Below are positions 1 to 12,145 of a stretch of DNA of 64,000 nucleotides, piece by piece (the stretch's first letter is position 1; each line of letters begins with the position of its first letter). The position numbers and the translations under genes were made by a program. Source of the DNA: Batrachochytrium dendrobatidis JAM81 (Eukaryota > Chytridiomycota > Chytridiomycetes > Rhizophydiales); the NCBI RefSeq assembly GCF_000203795.2, contig NW_006281100.1, positions 360,535 to 424,534 of the forward strand, written 5' to 3'. Below the pieces are notes generated by a model. It saw nothing but the letters and a program-made list of their open reading frames with translations, was not told where the DNA came from and ran no database searches.

Positions 1-3000
1 CGTTGCATAGTTTTTCAACCTTTAAAAGCAAGATTCCGCTTGCACCATGATTTAAATCAATTGAAGAGTCCTGAGGCGGAATATTCCAGTGTGTTTCAAG
101 CTCACCTTTCCAAGAAACACCAAACGACACTGATTTGCTTTTGCCCTGGCATTTGGTGTTGGCTTGGACATTGGTTTGAAAAAACGGTTCAACGTGACGA
201 GGTATGACGGAAGATTTTCGATTTGTAGGTACTACCACTATTGGTGGATTGACTGGGATTGAATCAGCCGTGTGCAAAGATGTTGCTTTGCTGGGGAAAA
301 ACGAAGCTACATTTTCCGGGCTGAGTGTCTCCTCAGCAACTTCCTCAGTGGCTAAATAAGAGTCTATGATATCATCCGTATCAAGGTCTGGAGATTGGAT
401 ATCCCTGACTGTTTGAAAGGTTTTGAGTGGTGTTTTCAATATTTCTGAATCTGAAAATGATGCGTTCAACTCTTTGTTCTTTTGATGGCGAGTAGCATCA
501 TCATTTACAACAATTTTGGGTTTAAACGACATAGTAGACGAATTAACCGGGGTAGTATTACCATCAACACTTTCAATTGCAACGTCGCTCGTAGCAGAGG
601 TAGGTGCGCTGGAAAAAAGTGTATTGTTGAGCGGAGTGTTGACTAGTCCTGAAAGCCAACTATCGTCATCAAACATGGATCCAATTTCAATTTTAGGCAT
701 TTCTAACAAACTGGAGTTGGAGTCATGCGATCGGGAAAAGCTCGATGGTTTGGCAAGTGTAGTGTTGAAAGAATGCTGATGTGTTTGCTCTGGTGGACAG
801 TATTTCATATCATTCAATTCGAGCTCATTATCAGAATCCATATCCACAGTATTTTGGGACGCATTATACACGGAATTATCGACAATTGACTGTGAAGGGA
901 TTTCTACTGTAAGATTTTGAAGATGCCTCGTGGAAATGGTTGGAGTAGTAGTTCCATCATCATCCTGCGTGTCATGGACTTGATACTGATTTGACGTGTC
1001 AAAGGACTCGGGAATCGAGTCAAGCGACAATAGCGATTGCTTGGCAAAATGAGACTCGATTGGTGAAACAACATGGTGTTGTTGAGTTGTATGCGTATTT
1101 GTCACTGCATTTAACTCAACAGCTTTTAAACGAGATTGTATTTTTGCAAACATGCTTTCTAGTCGAGGATCGGTATCTTGACTGCAAAAAGAAAGCATAG
1201 AAATTGAAGAAGTAGAGCGACTGATTGGAGCGCGATCAGAGCCATACGGAGTATACGACGGCTTTACAGATGATGTATTTGAGTTGCACGAACCATAGAG
1301 CGAAGAATGTGACACACTTTTTATGCATTTCGACTCTTGAGCGCCATCTTGATTAGATTCAAGAACAGAGCTGAATGCTGCTCCAGAGTCTGATCGCTTT
1401 CCAAAAGGTGTGAATAAATCATTTTTTTTTGATTGACTAGAACTAAACTTTGCAGTTTTTTGAGCGGCTACCAAACTAGTCTGCAAGTTATCGTCGGCTT
1501 TACATTTTTTGGCATCATCCTCAACCCCATCGTCAACTGAATGGCAAGATTTGGATATTTCTGTTGCTGTCGGATACACAGTTTTAGCAGATTTAAAATC
1601 CATTTTTGAAGAGGAAAGTTTGCGCACAGTCTCTTTTCCAACAAGGAATGCCGGATTGCGAGGAATATTCTTGCGCACAACAGTTGCACTACATGTTTTT
1701 TCATTTGAACCAGTTACAGACGTGGTTGACAACTGATTGGCCGACGAAAACATAGATCGCACACTATTTCCGGATACTGTAGGACTCGTACTATGCAAAG
1801 CAGCGATTGGAGTAGTTGCTTTTGAAGCATTTGACACAAACAACACAGTTTCTTGATCAGGCTCAGTATTAAAATCCTTGACAATTTCATATAAGCTTTT
1901 TTTTGGCTGATTGGTAGTGGGTGAGGTTTCATCGGTTACCACCAATGTATCAATACGCAATGTAGGCTTCAACTCTTGTACTACACGTGCAGTTGGAGCT
2001 TCCGTAGTAGCAGTTTTATGAGTTGTTATTGCAGAGGATAAAAGGTTTTTGGACTGCGTAGATGGGGTATTTAATTTGTGAAGTCTACTCTGGCCTGCAA
2101 TTGCTAGCGGGATAATTGCTGGAACAGTGGGAGGTTTAGATCCATCTGCAGAAAACCTCTTGGCAAGAGTGGATACAGATGCATAAGATTCAGGCTCCTC
2201 GTTGTCTTCTGATGAAGACTGTGTTGATTTAAATTGCTCGGCAGTATTCAATTTTTGGGCAATAACAGCGGGACGAGTCTCGATCACCTGTGGGTCATTT
2301 TTGACCAAGCTGGCTGATTTAACCGCCAATTCCTTGCTATTGGCTGAGTGGTTTTTGACTCCAGTAAATCTATTTTCTTTTAAAGTTATTGGGGATGAGG
2401 GGGTATGCGCCATGTTACTCTTTCCATTGGACAAAGTGGTTGGACTGGATACGCTAAGCTTTGTGTTTACAGCAGGAACCCCTCCACTACCCATAGACGA
2501 TGCTTGTTTGAGCTGGCCAGCAGCAGCATAAGATCCTGTCTTTTACCATTATAAAACAAGGTAGATTTAAGACAATGGATGGAATGTTTGAAAAGTAAGC
2601 AAATTAAACAAGTCATTATATACCGAGATGGAACTCCGTGTGAATTAAACTTACCATTGTAGACATGCTTGGCGTCGTAAGGGTTTTTGGTCTGTTGGCA
2701 AGTAAGAATGGGTTTTTCTCGATAGATGCAGTAGGAGACTGAATGACTCCCAACTCGAGCTCGGTTTGTTTTATGTTAGCTTTTGACACGTCATATGCTA
2801 ATTGTTCCATCTTGGATTGGCCAGATAGCGGCTTTGAATCTATGTTTGGAATTGCGCCGCATACAGTGTGGTCATCTGTTGCAGCGTGCGATATTGAATT
2901 AGTTGTGCTGGCACGCAATGGAGTCTTGATAGATGACCCCTTGGCTGTGGTTGAAGCTATCCTTCGCAAAGACGGGCTTTGGTGAGGTTCTGCAGAAGAA

Positions 3001-3311
3001 GCAGCGACTTGAACATCGAATCCACTTACAATACCACTCACTCTTCCCCCAGTTCTGGTGGGAGCAGGTGGAGTTGAAGCAAGAGATACACTAGAGTTTG
3101 CCAACGCGGCATGCGACGATGCAAGCATAAGCTTGCTCAGTGTAGGAGAGGAAAGTGTGGTACGTGCATAATCTGAAGAGAGGGATACGGTAGAAGAAAC
3201 AAGGTTGGTGGGCTTGGTATCTACAGAAGATGGAACAGATGGAGGATGAGAACTCAAAAATGGACTGCTAGAAACTGCAGATCTACGCTGCAGACGGGAA
3301 ATGTCCTCCAT
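1..3311 (-). CDS. Ser/Thr-rich protein, possibly anillin/Bud4-like; 3' end outside window
   Basis: Two exons are visible: 3311-2655 and 2539 to the window edge, joined in phase 0 by a GTAAGT...AAAAG intron of 115 nt. The start is the ATG at 3311. The reading frame stays open to base 1, giving at least 1,065 residues. Almost all of it is low-complexity Ser/Thr/Pro/Asn sequence with no recognisable fold. Only the last visible 40 residues look ordered: a stretch with GVSWKGELETHW followed by HGASGILLLKVEKL, which resembles the beta-strand that opens the C2-like/anillin-homology region of Bud4 and anillin septum proteins. This link is weak and rests on a few residues. The role is otherwise unknown. 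The upstream region carries a dispersed repeat (about 3495-4030). Confidence 0.6.
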
Positions 3312-3494
3312 TTACTACAAGGAATATTAGATTACGAAAACAAGAACTGGTAAAAGAAAGCGATGGCAAAATAAATACTAGAAATATTAGCCAATTGTTT
3401 ATAATCAACAGTTCAAAATGGTTGAGATGCAAGTTTCAAGCAAGGCGCGCGTAGGGTTGCAATTAGCGACAAAGGGCATGATAACGCAGAAAAT

Positions 3495-4030
3495 AATATT
3501 TATTTATATTTCAGGCCATTTTAATTATGTTTTGGAAACATCCAGACAGCACCAAGCAAGCAGCAGTTGCTGCATTTTGGAAACGAGAGTTTTCGGTTTG
3601 TAAAATTACACGATTGGTTTAGATTAATGTACAGACCATATAGACGGAACGCCGAAACTCGTGTCAGAACAAGACCAGCATCAAGCTCAGCGAGCTCAGC
3701 GAGCAGTCACCGCTAGACTAGATGAGCAACGTTGCTCTGTATTGAATTGATGAAAGCAGGTCATTCAGCAAACTGGTCGTGTCAACAAGCCAGATTATCA
3801 CTGCAATACACGAGCGATAGTTGCACTCGCCATTCAAATCAGCAGACAAACAATCTACCAATGTTTGCAAAAGAATAACATCACCAAAACAATAACCCCC
3901 CGACCACACAAACGTGTTGAATTGAATTTACATATCTCAAACACATGATATACACTAGTGGTTGCTGACAGTTCTTCATTTATCTCTTCATTTTCATCCC
4001 TTTTGTTGCTAGCTGCAGTTGTTGGGTAGT
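3495..4030. repeat. Dispersed repeat R2, copy A
   Basis: This stretch aligns by eye with 53660-54035: shared blocks include a TATTTATATTTCA start, a run around AAATTACACGATTG, a GAACGCCGA block, a CAGCAGACAA block and a TTTATCTCTTCATTTTCAT end. It fills the gap between the neurochondrin stop and the start of the Ser-rich gene. No coding capacity or terminal repeats were seen. It differs from the TA-flanked element family. Confidence 0.55.
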
Positions 4031-4031
4031 T

Positions 4032-7000
4032 TTATTCACATGACTGCACGAGTTGTTCAAGAGCATTGCTTTCTTCCTTCAACCATGTTCCTACAAGCCC
4101 ATCAATACCCCACATATCCAAGTTCAAACAGCGTTTGGTCGTGTTGTATAAAAGTTGAATGTTTACATACAAATTTAGAATTAGCACCAGTTTAGGAATA
4201 ATTCAGTAAAGCAAAACCAATTGGATTCAGTACCATACCATCTAAAAGAATTTTTTTGAGTTCGTCTCGCCATAGCGCCTTGTTTCCTTGAGGAATGGCA
4301 ATTACCGGCATACACTCTGCCAAAGCAGACACGGTCAAGAACCACATGTCCGATATTTGTTCATGCTGAGCGTCTGCAATATGTGGACGTGAATTTGACT
4401 TTACAAAGTGGAAAATACCAGAAAAAGTGCCAAGAACAGACGCCATTGGAACCAATTCTAGCTGGCTTGATTTAAGTGATCGAACAATCATACAGATCAA
4501 CGCATATTTGTTTGCCAACAGCGAAATATTGTTCAAAGAATGTTCTAAAAAATCATTCAACCACATGTACCAAATTAGCTCCAATATTGATACAATTGTA
4601 TATCTAAATTTTCGACGAGCAAAAAACTCATACCTTGGTTCTCGCTGGTTCGTTGCATCAAAGTATCAAGAATTTGAATAAATATAGAATCATTAGAAAT
4701 GATATCATGATCGGCAACTACCACATTCAAAAGAATGGACAAGACTGCAATTTTGAGATCATCATCAGCTATAGACTGCATGAGAAAATGTGCCGGAGCA
4801 GCATATCCCCGCATTCGAATATATGTATCACGCGCAGGCGATTCGGTAGTTATTGCAGCAAGAATCGGCGTCATAAAACAGATTGGGTTTGTGTCTAAAA
4901 TAGACAACCTGCAAACAAAGCAATGTATTAGTATGGTGATACAAATGAGTGCACTGCATTTACAGCTATGCCCTATTGCAGCTACAAACTCATCAAGCCA
5001 ATTCTTACTTTGCATCACAAAAATGCACTATCAGTGGAACAATTTTTTCAAGGTTCTCGGGAGATGACGATCCATTTTCTGCAATCCAGAGGGAATATGC
5101 TTTGAGACTATATGCGGTGTAGAGATCATCAAGTACAAGAATATCTGATGAGTGCTGATACAACGTCTACAAAATCTGTTAGTTTAAAATAAACTACATA
5201 TGCGACAGAAATTGATACGATATCGGTATTGAAATGCAAACAAGTCTAAATTGACAATGATAATATTTTACCTGACGATCCAGTAAATACTGCTCCACGG
5301 CAAGAAAAGCTTCAGATAATGCAGTTCGAAGTGAAAACAGTATATCTATAGAAAGATCACCACGGTCAAGCACCAGATATTGAATAATAGTTTCTACTAT
5401 TGTATAGCACAAAGGAAGCATTTTTAAATTGCGCAAATTCAAAGCAGTGTTAGAACTGGAAAGTTCAGTGACGGGCTTGGCAGTAGCTTCAATGCTTTTG
5501 GAATCAAAAGCCCCAGTTGTATTGTTGATATCAATTGGGGATGGCTGAATTAAAGAATCAGTTTGATCCAAAATCACTCGAATTTCTGCACAGGCCATGT
5601 GGGTCAAAATTGCAATATATTGACCATCGGATAATATACGAGCGTTGCCATGCATTTCTGCGCCAGTGCTGGAAGTATCGACAAAAAGACCCTTCTCACG
5701 AACATGTCTCAAGTGTAGAGCGGCAAGAGATAACGACAGATCTTGGTATTCTGGAGAGAGTTTTCCTCGTAGTATAGTTTTCAAAAGCCGTTTCATAGCG
5801 ACATTCAAGCTAGTTTCCACTTGAATGGATCCAATCTATAATGTTGCCATTCATATTTAGCATCAAATTTAGTCACTAATTCAAGCCAGTACCAATTGGT
5901 CTATTCCAAATATGGTATAGAATGCAAACAAAGCCATTCAATTTAAATACGCTACCGGCAACACAGACATGATCTTGACAAGGTACTCGACAAGCATGAA
6001 TATAATAACGGGCGATTCGGCACAAAGTCCAGTCGTGACGATATAATCCAGAATAGTCAACGTAGTGGTGATGGTCTGCGTAGAAGCCGGATTTGACAAG
6101 TTATGGGTCAAATCTGCAAGATTGCGTTCAATGAGCATATCCAAGAGCTGCGCCAGCAGCTTGTGATTGTATTTAAAAGTGCTGTTTTGGACGGGATGCG
6201 AGTTTTCATGATCTGGTACAGCAGTCTTTGAGTCAGTCTTGGGACCCGACTCTGTAGCCGTATTCACATCATTTGTGCTTTTATTCAAGGTGTTTGCAGA
6301 GGCAGTGCTTGGTTGAACTGAATCTCTTGATGGTTTACAGAGAGCATCGATAATGCAAGACATTACTTCAGGAGACCACAGACGCACAGATGCAGGTGAG
6401 TCGGCTAGGTGAAGAAAGCTTGTTGCAATTAATGTGACTACCTCGTCACACAATTGTGCATTTTTAAGAATTGTGGATGCAGGAATGATGCATTTGAGGA
6501 TGGATTGTTTGCTAGTATATCGGGACACAGCACAGAATCCACTCCAGATATGCAGTGCGATCGTTTGAAGAAGCTTTGTTGGTAGCTCGCTTTCGGAAAC
6601 TTTAGCGTTGTCCGATACAGCTATTGGTATAGAAAGCGTTAGAATAATGGCTACGTATGGAAAAAATCAAGGCGGTTGATAGCACAATGACAAGAGTCTT
6701 TGGTTTAATACTGAATCTGACAGTGTTTGTCAAGCTAACCACTTACATGGTATGAGCAACTTTCGTAGAAACTTCCATGGCAAATGATCATATGCCAGAT
6801 CCATGGCAGTTTCGTCAAGCGGATCAAGAAGTCGAGGCAATATAGTCAGACCAGCAAACCATTCTTCATTGGAAGCATGTGGTTTGAAAATGGCCAAACA
6901 CTGTTGCAGCTGTGTGTAGTCTGTGGATTTAATGGCGATACCATGGACAGGAGCTCCTGGTTGAGTAGTAGAGATTGATGCTGCTGAATTCATTTCGATG

Positions 7001-7056
7001 GATTCCATGTGATTTGGACTGTTGGTATTTTTAAAAGGAAAACATTTTGTAGCCAT
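4032..7056 (-). CDS. Neurochondrin family protein
   Basis: Seven exons (7056-6747, 6620-5956, 5835-5272, 5166-5009, 4908-4634, 4544-4239, 4090-4032) join in frame to a 778-residue protein; human neurochondrin is about 730. The N-terminus matches the family start: LQQCLAIFKPHASNEEWFAG, then TILPRLLDP and a PWKFLRKLL motif. The rest is leucine-rich helical sequence expected of an armadillo-like all-helical repeat protein. Neurochondrin is a cytoplasmic/membrane-associated scaffold, in animals linked to neurite growth and spliceosomal Sm protein interaction; the fungal role is not established. The final exon is short (19 codons) and is supported by a clean CTTGTAG acceptor and frame. Exon borders are inferred from splice signals. 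Confidence 0.85.
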
Positions 7057-7314
7057 ATTCTGGCTTCAACTTTCAGTCATGATTTGGGAAAATTAAACTC
7101 TGGAATTCAGTTTATTAGAATTTGTATTAGAAACACAAGCCTCATGCTCAAGTTGCTGAGCTTGGAACAGTCTTTAGAATTCAGTCGATTTAGTGATTTG
7201 TCTTGATTTCCAAAACTAAAACGTGAAGGAATCTGGTCTTGCTAGTCTCGACTTAGTCTAGTCCGTTCAAGCCAAATTGTTTGCTATTTTACCACTTTCA
7301 AGTACTAACACATT

Positions 7315-8398
7315 ATGGGACTTTCTCGAGAACAAACTCTAGATAGGCTCTGTCGGTTCTTGAACTCTGTCAGGTAATCAATGCACTCTGTCTTGCTGTT
7401 TATGCTGATTCTAGACTATTGTACCCAATGCTTCAAGCTATTTCAAATGGCAGTTGCCAAATTTTGTCGTGATGTAGTTCCATATATAGTAGTGTACAAC
7501 TCATTCGAGTGCATGTGTTGGTTGTTTGTATGCCATATGATGTGGTTAAACCTCTTTGCTAAATCATCCAGCTCTTATTGCTACCAAGTGGTTTACCTCT
7601 GCCAGTAGATCTCGCTACACAGTTTGAATCGAATTAGCAACTAACTGATTATTATGCCAACCTACTACTGAATCTTCATGGTCATTGCTTTAAATATGCA
7701 GAGGCACTGACAAGGCACTTATGCTGGTCCAATACTCATCCAAGATCATTATCTGGCACCTAAAAAACCAAAATGCAAAGTCGCCATTGGCCGTTCGTGT
7801 ATCCAACTTTGCAGGTCCAGTTTCTGATTTCCGAGTCCTTTTGCGTTACTACGGTCTGATTCCTTTGTTCCAGTGGATCATCTTATCAGAAAAAAATCCA
7901 TCGCCATCTTCAGTGATTCAAACCCTGACACGCTTACAAAACCTGGCAAATGTGATTTACTATCCACTCGAGCATGTCTATTGGCTTGCATTGCACCAAG
8001 TCATTCCCATGTCTGAAAAGACACGAGACAAGATTGGTATGTGGAGTTGTCGTTTTTGGGCAGCCTATGTACTGCTCTACTTTTATCAGCTATTTGAAGA
8101 GAAACGTATGCTGGATATGAGACGCCATAATCTTAAGATGATCACATCTGCATCGAGAGTGAATACAGCAACAGAAAGCAAGGTTACCCAGCTTGATGCA
8201 GACAAAATCAAAGCAGAACGTCTTGCTATTCGCGAAGAGTCCAAAGCACTTGCAATCAATACTCTGATTAATGCTGCATACTTTCCACTCACTATTCATT
8301 GGTCGCTTGAAACCAGTTCGTTTCCAGATATCGGTGTTGGTATTTTTGGCACTGTTGCTGCTGTTGCTCAGATCTACACTGCATGGAAGTCGGCTTAA
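7315..8398 (+). CDS. PEX11: Peroxisomal membrane protein PEX11 family
   Basis: Two exons, 7315-7373 and 7702-8398, separated by a long 328-nt intron, encode 251 residues. Exon 1 gives a start of the type MGLSREQTLDRLCRFLNSVR and the join reads RGTDKALMLVQYSSK, the conserved PEX11 N-terminal amphipathic region. KTRDKIGMWSCRFWAAYVLL is the typical mid-protein motif, followed by a charged loop and a C-terminal hydrophobic segment ending TAWKSA. PEX11 proteins sit in the peroxisomal membrane and drive elongation and fission. Length fits the family (230-280 residues). It converges with B9D2; the 312 bases between their ends hold nothing recognisable. Confidence 0.85.
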
Positions 8399-8710
8399 AT
8401 GCGGAATTATCATTGCTATACTCTACAAATGCTTTATTGATTTATTCTATAAGCTTGTGAATTCACACCAACCCGCTTGGTTAATATAACTAATGCGATC
8501 AAAATGAATCTGAATATTGTGATGGGTACAGTTATATATTTTGAAAGTCGTTGCCTGACCATCATATTCGCAGCTGTATCGACAATTCAATCATTGGTTA
8601 TTCCAAAACAAAAATCACTCGAGATAATACAAGTACTCCATTTTGTATGAATACGATGGTGAATTCAGCATGCATGATTGGTTTATGGTAAACGTCATTA
8701 TTTATTATAC

Positions 8711-9565
8711 TTATAGGTCTATTCCATGGTTGTGAAAGTTGCGCAACATGACATTTATTTCTAAATGTACTTTTCCCATGGAAGCTGTGATCAATCTAAA
8801 CCGGTCAGTAGGTGTATCAATTAAATCCAAATTTTTTAGTTGAGGTGTTGCTCCTAGAAAATAGGCTATCCAAAATATCAAAGCGGGTCATTATGACCCA
8901 AAAAGTAGGTAAGTAATTATCTATTCAAATTTCAATACCAACTATGCTGGATATCTTGATATTTACATACACCAAATTTGATCAGAAGGTGTACCAACAG
9001 GTCTCCAAGTTGAAATATCGATTTTATGCAGTCCGGGAGATGACGGGATATGTGCAAACCCGTATCCATACAACTCATTACGACCAAACATGTCTTGATA
9101 GTAGACCTGAACTCTAATCTTTGGCCATCCTAATAACGATGTGGTTGTAAGATGAATATCTAGTATACATGATGTCAAAGGCATTGTGAAATTCAATTAG
9201 GTTAGTTTTACAACAAAAGCTAGATGTCACTTTCATTTATACAACATGAGGCTTGCCGATTGGATGACTCCATACACACAGGTTAGAATCCTATCAAGAA
9301 CAGAGCCAGAAATTTTAAAATGTTCCGTTTATAAGTTAGCAACACGTTAATAGCACTTGAACCACAAACGAGTTGAACGAGTTAGGGCTACGTTGTATAT
9401 CTATTGAACCCTTACCAAAGGTACATCTACATGAGTTTGTCCGGAAAGGTCTCCTTCTACAGGAGTCCATTTCTCTCCTGCCGTTAGCTCCCATTGACAA
9501 CACAGTGTTGCCTTGGGGAACTCGGATGCACCTACTAGCGTGCCAAGAATATGCAACTCCGCCAT
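8711..9565 (-). CDS. B9D2: B9 domain-containing protein 2 (ciliary transition zone)
   Basis: Four exons (9565-9416, 9290-9257, 9159-8971, 8865-8711) encode 175 residues, the same length as human B9D2. The start MAELHILGTLVGASEFPKAT, the VWSHPI segment, the GWPKIRVQVYYQDMFGR block, GYGFAHIPSSPGLH, TWRPVG and the C-terminal MLRNFHNHGID are colinear with the family. B9D2 joins B9D1 and MKS1 in the transition-zone complex that gates the ciliary base, so its presence implies a flagellated stage. The second intron starts with GC (9256-9255) rather than GT; the conserved WSHPI-DIH join requires it. The 34-nt second exon is unusually small. Confidence 0.92.
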
Positions 9566-9833
9566 GAAATAAACTGTTTGAAGTAGAACAGAAAAATGCA
9601 ATAAGCTCGACAAAAACACCAGCCGCATTTTATGAGTACACTGTAAATACCATCAATAGCTAATGAACCAAAATCCTATTCGGATTGTAAGTATAGCAAA
9701 TGCAACTTTATTATTTCAATGCATGGCGTCACTAAAACTCGGGAAACTGCTCAAGTAACATAGGCATGGACTTGTATATGTTCAAAAAATATTCAAGTCT
9801 CTTTTGTATCCATAGCCTATCGAGTCAGCAATA

Positions 9834-12145
9834 CTAATCCATGTAAATGTGATTGGTGCCCAAGATCAAAATGACAAACATGGAAAAAAGGTATGCAACA
9901 ATGGAAAAGGCAACAATGTAAGATGTTCGGAGATACGAACTGGTAACTTCACGCCAGGGATCATGACAGCCTGGAAGACTGTTGCTAGAGCCATGAGCGT
10001 TGGGGGATGCAATCGGTGAAATGATGGGGTTTTCAGGAGCAGACGGCGGTGGAGCTGCATTGGGATCTGGAGTAGGCGGTTGCGGGGCTGCATTAGGATC
10101 TGGAGCAGGTGGTTGCGGGGCTGCATTAGGATCTGGAGCAGGTGGTTGCGGGGCTGCATTAGGATCTGGAGCAGGCGGCTGCGGGGCTGCATTAGGATCT
10201 GGAGCTTGACGTTTAGTCAACTCAACCATGGAACTAGCAGTCTGGATGTTTGCTGATGTAGCATGATGAATGATAGTCGGACATTTTGAATCCGCAAAAG
10301 GACGATCAAAGCTACTCAAAAAGCCGCAGCAATTATACTAATTATACACGTCAAAAAAGTAAGTAAGACGTCATCTGGGAAGAGTAGTTTTGAAAGCTTA
10401 ATGGTATGAACCAGATAAGGTGTAGAAAATGTTTACCTGAGCTTGAATAGAGCCACGGGTGGTATTAAGTGTGGACCAGCTGTCCGAAAGAGATTTTTCC
10501 CATTGAGTGGCATTAAGTTGACGGTATGTCGAGTAACCGACATATAGATAGCCAAACACAAGTGGCCATATAGCAACCATGAAGAAAATCAGCAGAGTCT
10601 TTCGATGTAAAAGTGCACCGAAATAACCGACTATGCCAAAAAGGACCTGCAAAGAACCGGATACCATTAGAGCAACGACGATGCTAGAACCCCATAGCGA
10701 GATGATAATCGGAGATCCTGTGTAAGTGAGAACGCCATATAGCAAAGCCAGCACGCCAGCAAGTACAAACTAAAGGTACATCAGTCACAAACAACAAGTA
10801 GAGCATAATCAGTATGGCTTGTAGCAAAAATTATCAAGCACCAAATGTGGATATAGACGCGTTCAAATTCAACCACAGAGATCCAGATCCATGTCCAAAA
10901 ATGGATCGGGTCAAAATATAGTATCCATGCTTATTACAGCCATGTTTACACAAAATGGAATACTAAATAAGAGATGTGTAGTTTTTGTTATCTTGAACTA
11001 AAACGTGAGTGCATCGGAGCTTTTAGGATACAATAAAGAGGGATTGCAGACATCAAACTGTCAAACCAATATCTGGATCGCAGTGGATGAATTCGATGAT
11101 TGTACAATGTATAGCTGTGACAAATAGGAATAGTTTTGGTTTAAAACCATAGTTTGTAAGCATCATACGATGGACGTTGTGGTTGAAACATGAATTGAAA
11201 CTGTCAATTGAAGTGGCAGTGCAGTCAAATTCTAGTAGGAAAGCACAACAAAACCATTGCATACTCCAAAGCAAAACAACGGTCAATGCAAGATGAATAC
11301 AAAAGTATTCCGTTTTCACGAGTATGGATGTAATAGCTATGTTCTGACCCATCACAGCCATAATTTTACAGATATGAACTATATGATCGACTACCCTTGT
11401 ACTACTTGTTGGTACCAAAATAGTAAAATAAACTTACAATAGTGTTGGCTATCAAAAATGCCACCTTGCTACGTCCAAAACGACGTAGGTTGTGACGATT
11501 GATCACAGACATATTGGAAATAAAGGTCCGTTTGCTATGACGACTGAATCGTGAAAGAGTACGACGAAGACTGAATCCTCGGAATTCAAACTCGTCTTCG
11601 TTGTACTTGTGGATAGATGGAGGATACTGGTCATCTAAAAACACATTTTGGCCGGCCTCCATCGTTGCTGAAGCAGCTCCGTCAACTCCCACACGCGATT
11701 CACCACCAACATAAGATAGTGCCGGCTCATTTGATACAGCAGACTTGATGTCATTGTGGGCTGAATCTAGCTGAACGAAAACCATTGAATTCAGTTTTGT
11801 AGCTTCACTAGCACTTTTAAGAGTCTCGCCTGACGAGGTTACTTGTGAGTGACTGGGGTTTGATTCTGGAGCGACTCGACCGCCCTGAGCATGCGAAATT
11901 GGTCGAATAGGATCATTGACAGAGTTAGAATGGACTTCTGTTATGACTTGTTCGTACAGATGGTGAACATCTCTATGATCAGATAAAGGTTGTTGATTTG
12001 GATTGGATGTGAGGGTAGCAGGTGAATTGGTTCTATTAGTAGATACACTAGGTAAAGGTGTTGTAATTGCAGCTATAGTTTGAGACTGCAGTTGTGGATG
12101 AGCTGCATTGGCATCAAACACTGGTGACTCTTTCGAGTTCTGCAT
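9834..12145 (-). CDS. Tetraspanin-like membrane protein with Pro-rich repeat in the extracellular loop
   Basis: Three exons (12145-11438, 10769-10437, 10337-9834) give 514 residues. An N-terminal tail of about 220 Ser/Thr/Asn-rich residues precedes four hydrophobic helices: about 230-255, 260-285, 290-315 and near the C-terminus. The third exon begins Y-N-C-C-G, the CCG motif of the tetraspanin large extracellular loop, with later cysteines (KCP and PGC) that could pair with it. The loop holds about five copies of an 11-residue unit, DPNAAPQPPAP. Tetraspanins organise membrane microdomains. Intron 1 is 668 nt because a TA-flanked repeat lies in it. The start is the first in-frame ATG; an extra 5' exon cannot be excluded. 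Confidence 0.75.
10035..10207 (-). repeat. Tandem 33-bp coding repeat (DPNAAPQPPAP)
   Basis: About five head-to-tail 33-base units inside the tetraspanin third exon, read on the minus strand. Middle units are near-identical at DNA level while the last unit differs (PPTPDPNAAPPPS), as expected of a minisatellite that expands and contracts in frame. Confidence 0.9.
10937..11330. mobile_element. TA-flanked inverted-repeat element in tetraspanin intron 1
   Basis: The left end is TA then CAGCCATGTTTACACAAAAT; the right end reads GTTTTCACGAGTATGGATG then TA. The ends are inverted versions of each other with mismatches, and TA flanks both sides. The interior shares blocks with the 47.8-kb and 49-kb copies, for example the CTTGAACTAAAAC and GGTTTAAAACCATAG stretches. 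There is no transposase. It adds 394 bp to what would otherwise be an intron of about 270 nt. Confidence 0.75.
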
